From contig LR632930.1 of the NCBI GenBank assembly GCA_902167325.1, forward strand, positions 1,612,001-1,676,000: 64,000 nucleotides of DNA, in the 5' to 3' direction. Both the position numbers and the translations under genes were made by a program. The stretch comes from Chitinophaga pinensis (GTDB lineage Bacteria > Bacteroidota > Bacteroidia > Chitinophagales > Chitinophagaceae). This document shows, in pieces, positions 1 to 9,285 of the stretch. Positions within the stretch are counted from its first letter, which is position 1. Every line of letters starts with the position of its first letter. A model generated the notes under the pieces. The model did not search any database. It saw nothing but the letters and a program-made list of their open reading frames with translations, and was not told the DNA's origin.

Positions 1-1443
1 GATCCTGAAATCTCCTACGAAGCCGCTACCGGTGCGAGGAAAGACGTGATCATGGCCACCGGCCGGTCCGACTATCCCAACCAGGTGAACAACGTACTGG
101 GCTTCCCCTACATCTTCCGCGGTGCGCTGGACGTACGCGCCACGCAGATCAACGAAGCCATGAAACTCGCTGCGGTGCATGCTTTGGCTGACCTCGCCAA
201 GTCGCCCGTTCCCGACATCGTGAACCTGGCCTACAACGAGCGCAACCTCGTATTCGGCCCCACCTATATCATTCCCAAACCCCTGGACCCGCGGCTGCTC
301 AGCACCGTAGCGCCTGCAGTGGCTAAAGCAGCCATGGAAAGCGGCGTGGCACAGGCAGGTATTACAGACTGGGAAGCCTACAGAGTAGAACTGAATAACC
401 GCCTCGGACTCGATAACCAGCTGTTCCGCGTGATCGGCTCCAAAGCAAGGAAAGACCCGCGCCGCGTGGTTTTTGCGGAGGCTGACAATATCAAGATCCT
501 GAAGTCGGCACAGGTAGTGAACGACGAAAACATCGCCATCCCCATCCTGCTGGGTAACGAAAAACGCATCCGTCAGCTCATGGAAGAAAACTCCATTGAG
601 ATCGATGATGTGATCATCGTAGACCCTAAGAGCGATGAAATGGCAGACAAGCGCCATCACTTCGGTGAGCTGTTCTTCAAAAAACGGCAGCGTAAAGGCC
701 TCAACCTTTATGAAGCCAAGAAGATCATGCGCGAGCGTAACTACTTCGGTTGTATGATGGTGGAAACCGGCGAAGCAGATGCACTTATTTCCGGGCTTAC
801 CCGTAAATATCCGGATACCATCCGTCCTGCCCTGCAGGTGATCGGTATGGAAGACGGGGTGAAGCGTGTGGCTGGTATGTATATCATCCAAACCAAACGC
901 GGACCTATTTTCCTCGCAGATACCACGGTGAACCTCAACCCCACGGCGGAAGAGCTGGCCGAGATCACGCTGATGGTAGCCAAGGAAGTGAAGCAGTTCA
1001 ACATCACGCCGCGCATCGCAATGGTGTCTTACTCCAACTTCGGCTCCAGCCAAACGCCGGAAGCATTGCTCATGAGCCGTGCACGGGAGATCGTGAAGCA
1101 AAGGGAACCGACCCTTACCGTAGATGGTGAGATCCAGGCGGCCATGGCTTTCAATAAAAGCGTACTGAAAGAAAACTACCCCTTCTCCGAGCTGATCGGT
1201 GAAGATGTGAATACCCTCATCTTCCCTAACCTCGCGGCGGGCAACGTGGCGTACAACCTGCTGCAGGGCGTGGCCGGCTTCGATGCCATCGGGCCTATCC
1301 TGCTGGGGATGAAGAAACCGGTACACATCCTTCAGCTCGGCTCTACCGTGCGGCAGATCGTGAACATGGTACTGATCGCTGTGGTAGACGCACAAACGAA
1401 GTGCTGCAAGATGGAAGACGATAAAAAAGGTAAGAAGAAATAA
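1..1443 (+). CDS. maeB: NADP-dependent malic enzyme with C-terminal phosphotransacetylase-like domain (5' partial)
   Basis: The frame is open from base 1, so the gene starts upstream; 480 residues are present. The first ~100 residues are the end of the malic enzyme domain, including the stretch [20 protein letters not shown] that binds the nicotinamide nucleotide. From about residue 140 ([20 protein letters not shown]) the rest matches the phosphotransacetylase fold fused to the malic enzyme in MaeB proteins, usually about 760 residues in total. The enzyme decarboxylates malate to pyruvate and makes NADPH in the cytoplasm; in known MaeB proteins the fused domain is regulatory, not an active acetyltransferase. 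A strong terminator follows the stop. The family call is secure; the cofactor is inferred from the fused architecture. Confidence 0.9.
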   Translation, partial: DPEISYEAATGARKDVIMATGRSDYPNQVNNVLGFPYIFRGALDVRATQINEAMKLAAVHALADLAKSPVPDIVNLAYNERNLVFGPTYIIPKPLDPRLLSTVAPAVAKAAMESGVAQAGITDWEAYRVELNNRLGLDNQLFRVIGSKARKDPRRVVFAEADNIKILKSAQVVNDENIAIPILLGNEKRIRQLMEENSIEIDDVIIVDPKSDEMADKRHHFGELFFKKRQRKGLNLYEAKKIMRERNYFGCMMVETGEADALISGLTRKYPDTIRPALQVIGMEDGVKRVAGMYIIQTKRGPIFLADTTVNLNPTAEELAEITLMVAKEVKQFNITPRIAMVSYSNFGSSQTPEALLMSRAREIVKQREPTLTVDGEIQAAMAFNKSVLKENYPFSELIGEDVNTLIFPNLAAGNVAYNLLQGVAGFDAIGPILLGMKKPVHILQLGSTVRQIVNMVLIAVVDAQTKCCKMEDDKKGKKK

Positions 1444-1450
1444 AAGCGAA

Positions 1451-1476
1451 AGCGGGCCGGAAGGCCCGCTTTTTTT
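1451..1476 (+). terminator. Rho-independent terminator of maeB
   Basis: A perfect 8-bp stem (AGCGGGCC / GGCCCGCT) with a GGAA tetraloop is followed by six T residues, starting 7 bases after the maeB stop. Confidence 0.9.
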
Positions 1477-1537
1477 AACAGTATACCTGACTCCCTGTAC
1501 GGTACCATGCACGTACTATACGGTCAATAAAACATAC

Positions 1538-1545
1538 TATTTTTG
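1538..1545 (+). promoter_or_regulatory. Bacteroidota -7 promoter element for the first DUF2059 gene
   Basis: TATTTTTG matches the TAnnTTTG consensus perfectly and lies 34 bases before the ATG at 1580, downstream of the maeB terminator. No clear -33 TTG is visible. Confidence 0.6.
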
Positions 1546-1579
1546 TGATACGGGTACATCCCGGTAAGCCTTTATACTT

Positions 1580-2089
1580 ATGAAAAAAGTACTCTTCACA
1601 CTACTCCTGGCCATTGCTGCAGCAGGAGCAAATGCACAAACCGCAGACGCTGAAAAGGTCCGCGAGTTGGTCAACCTCATACAGAGCAGCAAGATCATGG
1701 ATAAAATGATGCAGTATATGGAAGATGAGTTCCGGAAAAATGTGCCGGGGCTGGACAGTACTTTCTATGTAGAAATGCGTCAGCTGTCTAAAGAAATGGA
1801 TCTGGAAGGCCGGCTGGCCCCGCTTTACGCCAAATACTATACGAATGATGAAATCAGCCAGCTGGTAGCGTTTTATAAAACCCCGCTGGGTAAAAAGATG
1901 ATTGCCGTACTGCCAGACCTCACCATGGAATCGACCCAGATAGGGCAGAAGTGGGGACAGGAACTGGGTGAGGAATTGTACCGCCGTTTCCTTGAACGGA
2001 AAGCTAAGAAAGAAGATGAAGAGGGGCAGGAAACGATTGTAGCGCCGCCGCCCCCGCCCCCACCTGCACCCCGCAAAGAGAATAAATAA
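1580..2089 (+). CDS. Secreted DUF2059 family protein with polyproline tail
   Basis: This is a 169-residue protein of unknown function. Residues 1-19 form a Sec signal peptide ending in ANAQ. Residues ~55-130 carry the DUF2059 pattern, with a short helix, LAPLYAKYYTNDEI, LVAFYKTPLGKKM and a final LP..ME.....GQ..G segment. The C-terminus is a Lys/Glu-rich stretch followed by seven prolines. The protein is probably exported to the periplasm. A paralogue follows at 2189 behind its own terminator and promoter, so the two look like a tandem duplication and not one operon. The family is recognised with confidence; its role is unknown. Confidence 0.8.
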   Translation: MKKVLFTLLLAIAAAGANAQTADAEKVRELVNLIQSSKIMDKMMQYMEDEFRKNVPGLDSTFYVEMRQLSKEMDLEGRLAPLYAKYYTNDEISQLVAFYKTPLGKKMIAVLPDLTMESTQIGQKWGQELGEELYRRFLERKAKKEDEEGQETIVAPPPPPPPAPRKENK

Positions 2090-2099
2090 AAAGAATTAG

Positions 2100-2130
2100 A
2101 CCGGTGCCCCAGGGGCGCCGGTTTCTTTTT
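2100..2130 (+). terminator. Rho-independent terminator after the first DUF2059 gene
   Basis: The stem ACCGGTGCCCC / GGGGCGCCGGT (one T.G pair) with a one-base A gap closing as a tight loop is followed by TTCTTTTTT. Confidence 0.8.
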
Positions 2131-2188
2131 TATCTCCCAACGTTTCCTATCTTAGACACTGCCGCGGCCATATCCCGGTATTGCTGAT

Positions 2189-2620
2189 ATGAAGAAATTA
2201 CTGTTCATACTGATGTTCGCGGTGGTTGCCGTAAGCGCCTCCGCACAGGAATCCGCCAAAACGATTAAGATACGTGTGCTCATCAGCCTCAATGGCGCTT
2301 CCCGGGCAGGTATGAGCGCAGTAAAACAGATGCTGGCACAATATCAGAAAGCTTACCCTGCCGTGGATTCGGCCGTATGGAACCGCATTGCCGGTTATTA
2401 TAATGAAAAAGACCTGACCAGCCTCCTCGTTCCCATATACGAACGCCATTTCTCCGAAGTGGAGGTAGATGAAATGATTGATTTCTACAAGTCGCCCGCA
2501 GGCAGGAAGATGGTGGAAAAGCTGCCCCTGATCACCAGCGAATCGCAGGCCGCAGGCAAGATATGGGGCGAGCATATTGCCGCAAAAATCCAGAAAGACA
2601 TTGAGGCCGCATCGAAATAG
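2189..2620 (+). CDS. Secreted DUF2059 family protein, paralogue of the upstream gene
   Basis: This 143-residue protein has a Sec signal peptide (residues 1-20, ending SASAQ). Its C-terminal half lines up with the preceding gene: LTSLLVPIYERHFSEVEVDEMIDFYKSPAGRKM, then KLP.I..ES...G..WGE. It lacks the polyproline tail of its neighbour. A near-consensus -7 element (TATCTTAG, 2149-2156) lies 32 bases before the ATG, so it is probably transcribed separately. The function of DUF2059 is not established. The start is set by the signal peptide. Confidence 0.8.
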   Translation: MKKLLFILMFAVVAVSASAQESAKTIKIRVLISLNGASRAGMSAVKQMLAQYQKAYPAVDSAVWNRIAGYYNEKDLTSLLVPIYERHFSEVEVDEMIDFYKSPAGRKMVEKLPLITSESQAAGKIWGEHIAAKIQKDIEAASK

Positions 2621-2653
2621 GCCCGCAAAACCGGATAATTCGTAATTTCCGGC

Positions 2654-3685
2654 ATGCAATCCATCTCCCGCAAGAAGATATTTTTCCCGCTCAACCCTGC
2701 TTTCAGGAACTACCTGAAGGCGTATGAACGGGAAATTAAGCTGCCGGTAACGTATGAAGAGCTGAAGTATTACGAATACGGCATTCCGGTGTACGATAAG
2801 GAGGGTAAGGACACGCTCTGGGAGTCGGTACTGTACCCGCAGAGCATGACGCCATCCCTGCATGCCGGGCTGAAGCGTATCTATTCCATCCTTAAAGCCG
2901 GAGGCGATCAGGCGGCGGAAGAACACCTGCACATTGAGCGGATCGATTACTGCACCTTCGGGAACTCCCACCCTTTCCGCATCAAGATCGTCAATAACTA
3001 CAACGAGGTTTACGATTACTTCTATATCAAAATTGCGGATGCTTCCCGCATTTACGGTCTTGAACTGGAGCATATCCTTTCCCCTTACTGGATGAACTTC
3101 CTCGTAGATGGTAATACACTGGTGGAAGAGCATATCGCCGGCGTACCGGGAGATCAGTTCGCTAAAGACTGGCTGCACCGGCCGGAGTTCAACCCCAAGC
3201 GTATCGCCAAAGAGTTCGTGAAATTCAACGAGCGCTGCTTTGTACGGCTGCTGGGCGATATGCGGTCGTACAACTTCATTTTCGATATCACCCCTGATTT
3301 CGACGACGTGCAGTTCCGCATCCGCGCCATTGACTTCGACCAGCAGTTTTACGAAGGGAAGAAAACCCTTTACATGCCGCAATTCTTCAAGGAAAACCGG
3401 GTGTTTGTAGAGCTGGCCATGAAGCACCTCAATGCAGAGGTGGTGAAGCAATACCAGCAGGAAGAGCGGTCGCTCATTGCCCGGAGGATGAAGGTACAGC
3501 GCCACCGGATAAAAGACCTGCGGGATGTGATCATGAACGACCGTGTATCGTTCCCCGGGAAAATCAAACAATTAGGGGAAGAGCTGGCGGAACATTATCA
3601 TGATACCGCTTTTGCCCGCTGTACCACGATGGGTGAAATTATCGAGCGTAGCCTCAAGCGGTTGCTGGTAGGCAGTTTGCGATAA
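2654..3685 (+). CDS. Uncharacterised protein with protein-kinase/APH-like motifs
   Basis: I do not recognise a named family for this 343-residue cytoplasmic protein; it has no signal peptide or membrane segment. The order of its motifs resembles the kinase/aminoglycoside phosphotransferase fold: YIKIADASRIYGLELE (a possible ATP-anchoring Lys and helix-C Glu), LVEEHIAGVPGDQF (like a hinge), LLGDMRSYNFIFD (catalytic-loop pattern D-x5-N) and RAIDFDQQF (like the metal-binding DFG). The C-terminal ~90 residues are helical and rich in Arg, Lys and Gln. The gene starts 33 bases after the second DUF2059 gene and ends 41 bases before mlaE. The kinase-like reading is inference from motif order. It could instead be a degenerate, non-catalytic member of the fold. 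Confidence 0.6.
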   Translation: MQSISRKKIFFPLNPAFRNYLKAYEREIKLPVTYEELKYYEYGIPVYDKEGKDTLWESVLYPQSMTPSLHAGLKRIYSILKAGGDQAAEEHLHIERIDYCTFGNSHPFRIKIVNNYNEVYDYFYIKIADASRIYGLELEHILSPYWMNFLVDGNTLVEEHIAGVPGDQFAKDWLHRPEFNPKRIAKEFVKFNERCFVRLLGDMRSYNFIFDITPDFDDVQFRIRAIDFDQQFYEGKKTLYMPQFFKENRVFVELAMKHLNAEVVKQYQQEERSLIARRMKVQRHRIKDLRDVIMNDRVSFPGKIKQLGEELAEHYHDTAFARCTTMGEIIERSLKRLLVGSLR

Positions 3686-3711
3686 TCAGGCGAAACAATT
3701 CATTTTCCCGT

Positions 3712-3719
3712 TATCTTTG
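3712..3719 (+). promoter_or_regulatory. -7 promoter element immediately before mlaE
   Basis: TATCTTTG is a perfect TAnnTTTG match only 7 bases before the ATG at 3727. The expected transcription start lies within a few bases of the start codon. Confidence 0.6.
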
Positions 3720-3726
3720 ACAAGTT

Positions 3727-4470
3727 ATGGAGTTCAGGTTTTTTTACCATTTCGGCAGATTCTTGCTGATGTTGAAAGGAATGTTTTCCCGCCCGGAAAA
3801 CTTCCGGATGTACTGGAAGGAGTTTATGAAACAGTGTGTGGATATCGGGATAGGCTCACTGGGCATCGTAGCGATCATTTCTACTTTCCTTGGTGCTGTT
3901 ACCACGGTACAAACGGCTTACCAGCTGACGAGTGCGCTCATCCCCAAATCTACCATTGCCATGGTGGTGCGCGACACGATGATCATTGAACTGGCACCCA
4001 CCCTGATATGTATCGTACTGGGCGGGGTTGTGGGGTCCAAGATCGCATCGGAACTGGGGAACATGCGTATTTCCGAACAGATCGATGCGCAGGAGATCAT
4101 GGGTATCAATACCAAAGCATACCTGATCGGCCCTAAGATTCTGGCGGCATTGCTGACGATCCCCGCACTGGTGGTGATAGCAGCCTTTCTGGGCATCTTC
4201 GGCGGACTGGAAGCCGGCAAGCTGAGCGGCATTCTGTCGCACGAGCAGTTCATGGAAGGTCTCCGTGGCCAGTTCGACGGATACAACGTATTCTTCGCCC
4301 TGAGCAAATCATATACTTACGCCTTCATTATATCCAGCGTACCGGCCTATTACGGATACCATGTGCAGGGCGGCGCCCTGGAGATCGGGAAAGCCAGCAC
4401 CACCGCAGTAGTGGTGAGCTGTGTGATGATCCTTTTTGCTGACTATGCCCTCGCAGCTATACTGCTGTAA
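3727..4470 (+). CDS. mlaE: MlaE-family lipid ABC transporter permease
   Basis: This 247-residue integral membrane protein is the permease of an MCE/Mla-type transporter, which moves phospholipids between the outer and inner membranes. It has five or so hydrophobic segments and the family core IELAPTLICIVLGGVVGSKIASELGNMRISEQIDAQEIMGI, followed by the conserved K-IL---L-IPAL block. Its length is normal for the family. mlaF follows 24 bases downstream. No MCE-domain substrate-binding protein (MlaD) is present nearby, so that subunit must be encoded elsewhere. A perfect -7 element sits just before the start. Confidence 0.9.
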   Translation: MEFRFFYHFGRFLLMLKGMFSRPENFRMYWKEFMKQCVDIGIGSLGIVAIISTFLGAVTTVQTAYQLTSALIPKSTIAMVVRDTMIIELAPTLICIVLGGVVGSKIASELGNMRISEQIDAQEIMGINTKAYLIGPKILAALLTIPALVVIAAFLGIFGGLEAGKLSGILSHEQFMEGLRGQFDGYNVFFALSKSYTYAFIISSVPAYYGYHVQGGALEIGKASTTAVVVSCVMILFADYALAAILL

Positions 4471-4494
4471 CACTCAAACCGAGAAGAACGATCT

Positions 4495-5310
4495 ATGATA
4501 GAACTGAGAAATATCCGCAAAGGCTTTGGAGAAAAGGAGATCCTGAAAGATGTGTCGGCCACCATGGAGGCTGGGAAAACCAACCTCGTCATCGGCGCCA
4601 GCGGCAGCGGAAAAACGGTACTCATGAAATGTATGGTAGGACTCATCCCGGTCGACAGCGGGCAGGTGCTCTACAATGGGGAGGATTTTACTACCATGGA
4701 TGATAATGAGAAGAAGCCCATCCGCCAGGCCATCGGCATGCTGTTCCAGGGTTCAGCCCTGTTCGATTCCATGACCGTGGAGCAAAACATCCTCTTCCCA
4801 CTCGATATGTTTTCCAGCATGAGCTATAAGGAAAAACGTAAACGGGTGCAGGAATGCCTCGACAGGGTGGAACTGAAAGACGCGAATAAAAAGTTCCCCG
4901 CCGAGATCAGCGGTGGGATGAAAAAGCGTGTAGGCATTGCCCGCGCCATCGTCCTGAACCCTAAATACCTCTTTGTTGACGAGCCCAACTCCGGGCTTGA
5001 TCCGCAAACTTCCCTCGTAATCGATAAGCTCATCAAGGATATTACGGTAGATTATAACATTACCACCGTGGTAAACACCCATGATATGAACACCGTAATG
5101 GAAAGCGGGGACCATATTATTTACATGCACCAGGGCAAAAAACAGTGGGAAGGGAGTAATGAAGACATCATTTTCAGTGAAGACAAGCTGCTGAACGACT
5201 TCATTTTCGCTTCCGAATTCTTTCAGGATATCAAGGAAATGCGGAAAATGGAGATATTCCGGGATAAGAACTGGCGTTCCAAAGGGGGAGAGGCGCCAAC
5301 GAATAGTTAA
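4495..5310 (+). CDS. mlaF: MlaF-like ABC transporter ATP-binding protein
   Basis: This 271-residue ATPase is the partner of the upstream MlaE permease. It has a Walker A motif (GASGSGKT, about residue 35), the Q-loop MLFQGSALFDSMTV, the signature SGGMKKRVGIARAI, Walker B (KYLFVDEP) with NSGLDPQT, and the switch His in VVNTHDM. The C-terminal ~40 residues (FFQDIKEMRKMEIFRDKNW) are a helical extension. The SGGMKKR signature with VNTHDMN is typical of MlaF and not of drug or metal transporters. It is probably co-transcribed with mlaE. Confidence 0.9.
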   Translation: MIELRNIRKGFGEKEILKDVSATMEAGKTNLVIGASGSGKTVLMKCMVGLIPVDSGQVLYNGEDFTTMDDNEKKPIRQAIGMLFQGSALFDSMTVEQNILFPLDMFSSMSYKEKRKRVQECLDRVELKDANKKFPAEISGGMKKRVGIARAIVLNPKYLFVDEPNSGLDPQTSLVIDKLIKDITVDYNITTVVNTHDMNTVMESGDHIIYMHQGKKQWEGSNEDIIFSEDKLLNDFIFASEFFQDIKEMRKMEIFRDKNWRSKGGEAPTNS

Positions 5311-5358
5311 TATTCCTCAACTAAAAAGCCTTTCCTTTTCTTTTTAGCCATTATCCGT

Positions 5359-5366
5359 TATTTTTG
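5359..5366 (+). promoter_or_regulatory. -7 promoter element of sucD
   Basis: TATTTTTG matches TAnnTTTG and lies 38 bases before the sucD ATG. Confidence 0.6.
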
Positions 5367-5404
5367 CCCCACCTTATCTAAAAAAAATAAATAAACCAAG
5401 CGCG

Positions 5405-6286
5405 ATGAGTGTTTTAGTTAATAAGCATAGCAAAGTGATTGTGCAGGGATTCACCGGTACCGAAGGTACTTTCCACGCCACACAAATGATTGAATACGGC
5501 ACCAACGTGGTAGGTGGCGTAACCCCGGGTAAAGGGGGAAGCTCCCACCTGGAGCGCCCTGTGTTCAATACCGTGGCAGACGCGGTGAACGCTACCGGAG
5601 CGGATGTATCCATCATCTTCGTACCACCGGCATTCGCGGCAGATGCTATTATGGAAGCTGCTGACGCTGGTATTGCCCTCGTGGTGTGCATCACCGAAGG
5701 TATTCCCGTGCAGGACATGGTGAAAGCCAAGAACTACCTCAAATCGCACAATACCCGCCTGATCGGACCTAACTGCCCCGGCGTTATCTCCGCGGAAGAA
5801 GCCAAAGTAGGCATCATGCCCGGCTTTATCTTCAAAAAAGGTAAAGTAGGCATCGTTTCCAAATCAGGTACCCTCACCTACGAAGCTGCCGACCAGGTAG
5901 TGAAAGCTGGTTTGGGCGTATCTACCGCTATCGGTATCGGTGGCGACCCCATCATCGGCACCACCACCCGCGAAGCGGTTGAACTGCTGATGAATGATCC
6001 CGGAACCGAAGCCATCATCATGATCGGTGAAATCGGCGGTTCCATGGAAGCAGAAGCTGCTGAATGGATCAAGGCAAACCCCCACAAACCTGTTGTAGGC
6101 TTCATCGCCGGCCAGACTGCGCCTCCCGGCCGCCGTATGGGCCACGCCGGTGCCATCATCGGTGGTGCAGACGATACTGCTGCTGCTAAAATGAAGATCA
6201 TGCGCGCCTGTGGCGTTCATGTGGTAGACAGCCCGGCGGATATCGGCAAACGTATGGCCGAAGTGCTGAAAGGCGTTCCCGCTTAA
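5405..6286 (+). CDS. sucD: Succinyl-CoA ligase (ADP-forming) subunit alpha
   Basis: This 293-residue cytoplasmic TCA-cycle enzyme subunit, with SucC, interconverts succinyl-CoA and succinate with formation of a nucleoside triphosphate. It shows the N-terminal CoA-binding domain ([22 protein letters not shown]), [44 protein letters not shown] and GHAGAIIGG, which holds the phosphorylated active-site His. It is of normal length. sucC is not adjacent, which is common in Bacteroidota. The gene has its own promoter and a terminator after it, so it appears to be a single-gene unit. Confidence 0.95.
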   Translation: MSVLVNKHSKVIVQGFTGTEGTFHATQMIEYGTNVVGGVTPGKGGSSHLERPVFNTVADAVNATGADVSIIFVPPAFAADAIMEAADAGIALVVCITEGIPVQDMVKAKNYLKSHNTRLIGPNCPGVISAEEAKVGIMPGFIFKKGKVGIVSKSGTLTYEAADQVVKAGLGVSTAIGIGGDPIIGTTTREAVELLMNDPGTEAIIMIGEIGGSMEAEAAEWIKANPHKPVVGFIAGQTAPPGRRMGHAGAIIGGADDTAAAKMKIMRACGVHVVDSPADIGKRMAEVLKGVPA

Positions 6287-6316
6287 TCTTTACGATTATC
6301 ATTACAAGAGATATTT

Positions 6317-6352
6317 CCCCGTTTCGGCCATACCGGAACGGGGATTCTTTTT
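6317..6352 (+). terminator. Rho-independent terminator of sucD
   Basis: An 11-bp stem (CCCCGTTTCGG / CCGGAACGGGG, one wobble) with loop CCATA is followed by ATTCTTTTT. Confidence 0.85.
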
Positions 6353-6357
6353 GCCCT

Positions 6358-6365
6358 TACCTTTG
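6358..6365 (+). promoter_or_regulatory. -7 promoter element of the FAD oxidoreductase gene
   Basis: TACCTTTG matches TAnnTTTG and ends 10 bases before the ATG at 6376, directly after the sucD terminator. Confidence 0.55.
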
Positions 6366-6375
6366 CAGCGGATTT

Positions 6376-7401
6376 ATGGAAACAGTTGATTACATTTTAG
6401 TAGGCCAGGGCGTAGCCGGCACCCACCTGGGCTGGGAAATGCAGCAGGCGGGGCTTAAGATTGCCGTGTTTGACGATGGCAGGGCCGATGCCGCTTCCCG
6501 GCTGGCAGCGGGCATCATCAATCCCCTATCGGGCCGGAAGTTTGAAGTTTCCTGGCTCTACGATCTCATATACCCGCTGGCGGTAGATACCTATCGGGCT
6601 ATGGAGGCTGCCATGGGGATTTCCGTGTTCACGGAGCGTGATATCTGGAATGTGTGGCCCTCAGAGCAGATGCGCGATGCTTTTACCGAATATCCCTCGC
6701 CATATAGCGAAAACCCCGCTGAGCCGAGGTATGAAGCGTTCCTCAAAGCACCCTATGGTGCAGGGATCGTTAAAGGGGCTAACGTAGACCTAGCCACGCT
6801 GCTGCCTGCCTGGGCCAGCCATATTGGTGCGCGCCGCGAAACATTAGAGGCGTCGGAGATCAGGATCACGGATAAAGGTGTGGAATACAGAGGTTTACAG
6901 GCTAGAGCGGTCATCTTTTGCGAAGGCGTTGCATCACCGAAAAACCCCTGGTTTGGCAAACTGAAATTTCATCCCAATAAAGGCGAAGCCCTCATCATCC
7001 GCCTCCCTTTCGACACAAAGGATATCATCAAGAAAGGCGTAACGCTGGTGCCCATGGGGGATCAGACCTTCTGGGCTGGTGCCACCTTCGTGTGGGATTA
7101 CAACAACGTGGAACCTACTGCCGATGCCCGTGCCCAGATAGAATCACAGCTGGAACAACTGCTGCAGGTACCTTACGAAGTGCTGAGCCACAAGGCGGCA
7201 GTACGCCCGGCCGGGCCAGACAGGAGGCCGATGGCCGGCCTGCATCCGCGCATCCCGCAGGTAGGGATTTTCAATGGAATGGGTTCCAAAGGCTGCTCCC
7301 TCGCCCCCTGGGCCGCCCGGAAATTTGTTGGCAACCTCCTGAACGGGGAAAGCATACCACCGGAAATAGACATTAAACGCTTTTTTAATGCCTTGCGGTA
7401 G
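6376..7401 (+). CDS. FAD-dependent oxidoreductase, D-amino-acid oxidase (DAO) type
   Basis: This 341-residue protein begins with a dinucleotide-binding motif, [29 protein letters not shown], that fits the GxGxxG FAD fold. [13 protein letters not shown] follows, and a DAO-like C-terminal part contains [19 protein letters not shown] and [18 protein letters not shown], where the substrate domain returns to the flavin. It probably oxidises an amine or amino acid in the cytoplasm; the substrate cannot be told from sequence. A perfect -7 element sits just before it, and aspS follows with its own promoter. Confidence 0.75.
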   Translation: METVDYILVGQGVAGTHLGWEMQQAGLKIAVFDDGRADAASRLAAGIINPLSGRKFEVSWLYDLIYPLAVDTYRAMEAAMGISVFTERDIWNVWPSEQMRDAFTEYPSPYSENPAEPRYEAFLKAPYGAGIVKGANVDLATLLPAWASHIGARRETLEASEIRITDKGVEYRGLQARAVIFCEGVASPKNPWFGKLKFHPNKGEALIIRLPFDTKDIIKKGVTLVPMGDQTFWAGATFVWDYNNVEPTADARAQIESQLEQLLQVPYEVLSHKAAVRPAGPDRRPMAGLHPRIPQVGIFNGMGSKGCSLAPWAARKFVGNLLNGESIPPEIDIKRFFNALR

Positions 7402-7420
7402 CAATTCCCGTGGGCTTTCT

Positions 7421-7428
7421 TATCTTTG
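7421..7428 (+). promoter_or_regulatory. -7 promoter element of aspS
   Basis: TATCTTTG, 29 bases before the aspS ATG at 7458. Its position rules out the longer in-frame start at 7410. Confidence 0.65.
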
Positions 7429-7457
7429 ACCTCCTTTATTTAAAAGAACAGCAAACA

Positions 7458-9209
7458 ATGTACAGATCGCATACATGTGGAGAATTGCGCATGGAACATG
7501 CTGGCCAGCCGGTAACCCTGGCCGGTTGGGTACAAACCGTCCGCAAGTTTGGTAGTATTACTTTCGTAGACCTGCGCGACCGTTACGGTATCACGCAGCT
7601 GCTGCTTGGCGAATCCTTAAACGCTCAGCTCGATCAGCAGCCCCTGGGCCGCGAGTTCGTGATCCAGGTGAAAGGCACCGTTACCGAGCGCACCGCTAAA
7701 AATAAAAACATCCCCACCGGAGATATTGAGATCACCGTATCTGAGTTTTCCGTGCTCAACGGTTCCAAAACGCCTCCCTTCACCATTCAGGATGATACGG
7801 ATGGCGGCGATGAACTGCGCATGAAATACCGCTACCTCGACCTCCGCAGGAATATCGTAAAACAAAACCTGGATCTCCGCTACAAGGTAAACCGCGCCGT
7901 ACGCAATTACCTCGACACCCGGAATTTCATGGAAATTGAAACGCCTTATCTTATTAAGTCTACCCCCGAAGGTGCGCGCGACTTTGTGGTGCCCAGCCGT
8001 ATGAACCCCAATCAGTTCTACGCCCTGCCACAGTCGCCCCAAACCTTCAAACAACTGCTCATGGTGAGCGGGTACGACCGGTACTACCAGATCGTGAAGT
8101 GCTTCCGCGATGAAGACCTCCGCGCCGACAGGCAGCCCGAGTTCACACAGATCGACTGTGAAATGAGCTTTGTGGATCAGGAAGATGTACTGAACAACTT
8201 CGAGGACATGACCAAACACGTGTTCCGCGAAATCAAAGGCATCGAGTTCAACGAACCCTTCCCCCGCATGACCTGGGAAGACGCCATGAAATACTACGGT
8301 AACGATAAGCCCGATATCCGTTTCGAAATGAAACTGGTAGACCTTGGCGAAACCGGTCGTGGTAACGGATTCAAAGTGTTCGACGACGCAGAGCTGGTAG
8401 TAGGTATTAACGTAACAGGCTGCTCCGAGTACACCCGTAAACAGACCGATGAGCTGACCGACTGGGTAAAACGCCCGCAGATCGGCATGAACGGCCTGGT
8501 ATATGTGAAATACAATGCCGACGGTTCCCTGAAATCGTCTGTAGATAAATTCTTTAACGAGCAGGCCCTTAAACTGATCGCTGATCAGTGTCAGAGCCAG
8601 CCGGGCGATCTCATCCTCATCCTTGCAGGTAAGGAAGAGCGTACCCGTAAAGCTATGAGCGAGCTGCGCCTCGAAATGGGCGAGCGCCTCGGCCTCCGCG
8701 ACAAGAACGTATATAAACCCCTTTGGGTGATCGACTTCCCGCTGTTTGAGTACGCGGAAGAAGAGAACCGCTGGGTAGCACGCCACCACCCGTTCACCTC
8801 ACCTAAGCCTGAACACATCCATTTGATGGACGATCTTTCGCAGTACGCGAAAATCAAAGCCAACGCATACGATATCGTACTGAACGGTACTGAGATCGGC
8901 GGCGGTTCCATCCGTATCTTCCAGCGCGACCTGCAGGAGAAAATGTTCTCGGCACTGGGTATGACGAAGGAAGAGGCAGATCATAAGTTCGGCTTCCTGC
9001 TGGGCGCTTTCGAATATGGAGCGCCTCCGCATGGCGGTATCGCATTCGGGTTCGACCGCTTCTGCTCCCTGCTGGGCGGCAGCGAAACTATCCGCGACTT
9101 TATCGCCTTCCCTAAAAACAACTCCGGCCGTGATGTGATGCTCGATGCGCCTGCTGCCATCGATCAGGTGCAACTGGATGAGCTGGCGCTGTCGCTCGTG
9201 AAGAAGTAA
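7458..9209 (+). CDS. aspS: Aspartyl-tRNA synthetase
   Basis: This 583-residue class II aminoacyl-tRNA synthetase charges tRNA-Asp. The N-terminal OB-fold anticodon domain covers residues ~1-110 ([23 protein letters not shown]). The catalytic core has motif 2 ([19 protein letters not shown]), a bacterial-type insertion domain, [11 protein letters not shown] and motif 3 ([15 protein letters not shown]). The size is typical of bacterial AspRS. I chose the ATG at 7458 because a perfect -7 promoter lies between it and the upstream GTG. A terminator follows the stop. Confidence 0.96.
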   Translation: MYRSHTCGELRMEHAGQPVTLAGWVQTVRKFGSITFVDLRDRYGITQLLLGESLNAQLDQQPLGREFVIQVKGTVTERTAKNKNIPTGDIEITVSEFSVLNGSKTPPFTIQDDTDGGDELRMKYRYLDLRRNIVKQNLDLRYKVNRAVRNYLDTRNFMEIETPYLIKSTPEGARDFVVPSRMNPNQFYALPQSPQTFKQLLMVSGYDRYYQIVKCFRDEDLRADRQPEFTQIDCEMSFVDQEDVLNNFEDMTKHVFREIKGIEFNEPFPRMTWEDAMKYYGNDKPDIRFEMKLVDLGETGRGNGFKVFDDAELVVGINVTGCSEYTRKQTDELTDWVKRPQIGMNGLVYVKYNADGSLKSSVDKFFNEQALKLIADQCQSQPGDLILILAGKEERTRKAMSELRLEMGERLGLRDKNVYKPLWVIDFPLFEYAEEENRWVARHHPFTSPKPEHIHLMDDLSQYAKIKANAYDIVLNGTEIGGGSIRIFQRDLQEKMFSALGMTKEEADHKFGFLLGAFEYGAPPHGGIAFGFDRFCSLLGGSETIRDFIAFPKNNSGRDVMLDAPAAIDQVQLDELALSLVKK

Positions 9210-9240
9210 TCATTGAATTAACAGCATTTACCTAATGAAA

Positions 9241-9272
9241 GCCATACCCGCACAGGGTGTGGCTTCTCTTTT
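9241..9272 (+). terminator. Rho-independent terminator of aspS
   Basis: A 9-bp stem (GCCATACCC / GGGTGTGGC, one wobble) with a 5-base loop is followed by TTCTCTTTT. It overlaps the longer version of the next reading frame, which argues for the later start of that gene. Confidence 0.75.
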
Positions 9273-9285
9273 CAGCATACAGATA

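Noticed and set aside
2198..3571. 457-codon open frame antisense to the DUF2059 and kinase-like genes
   Set aside because: It spans two plus-strand genes and the gap between them, and shows no protein family signature.
5321..5347. AT-rich hairpin CTAAAAAG / CTTTTTAG after mlaF
   Set aside because: The stem is weak and no T-tract follows on the coding strand, so I do not call it a terminator.
7617..8789. 390-codon open frame antisense to aspS
   Set aside because: It is a shadow of the aspS coding sequence; it has no start signal and no recognisable motif.
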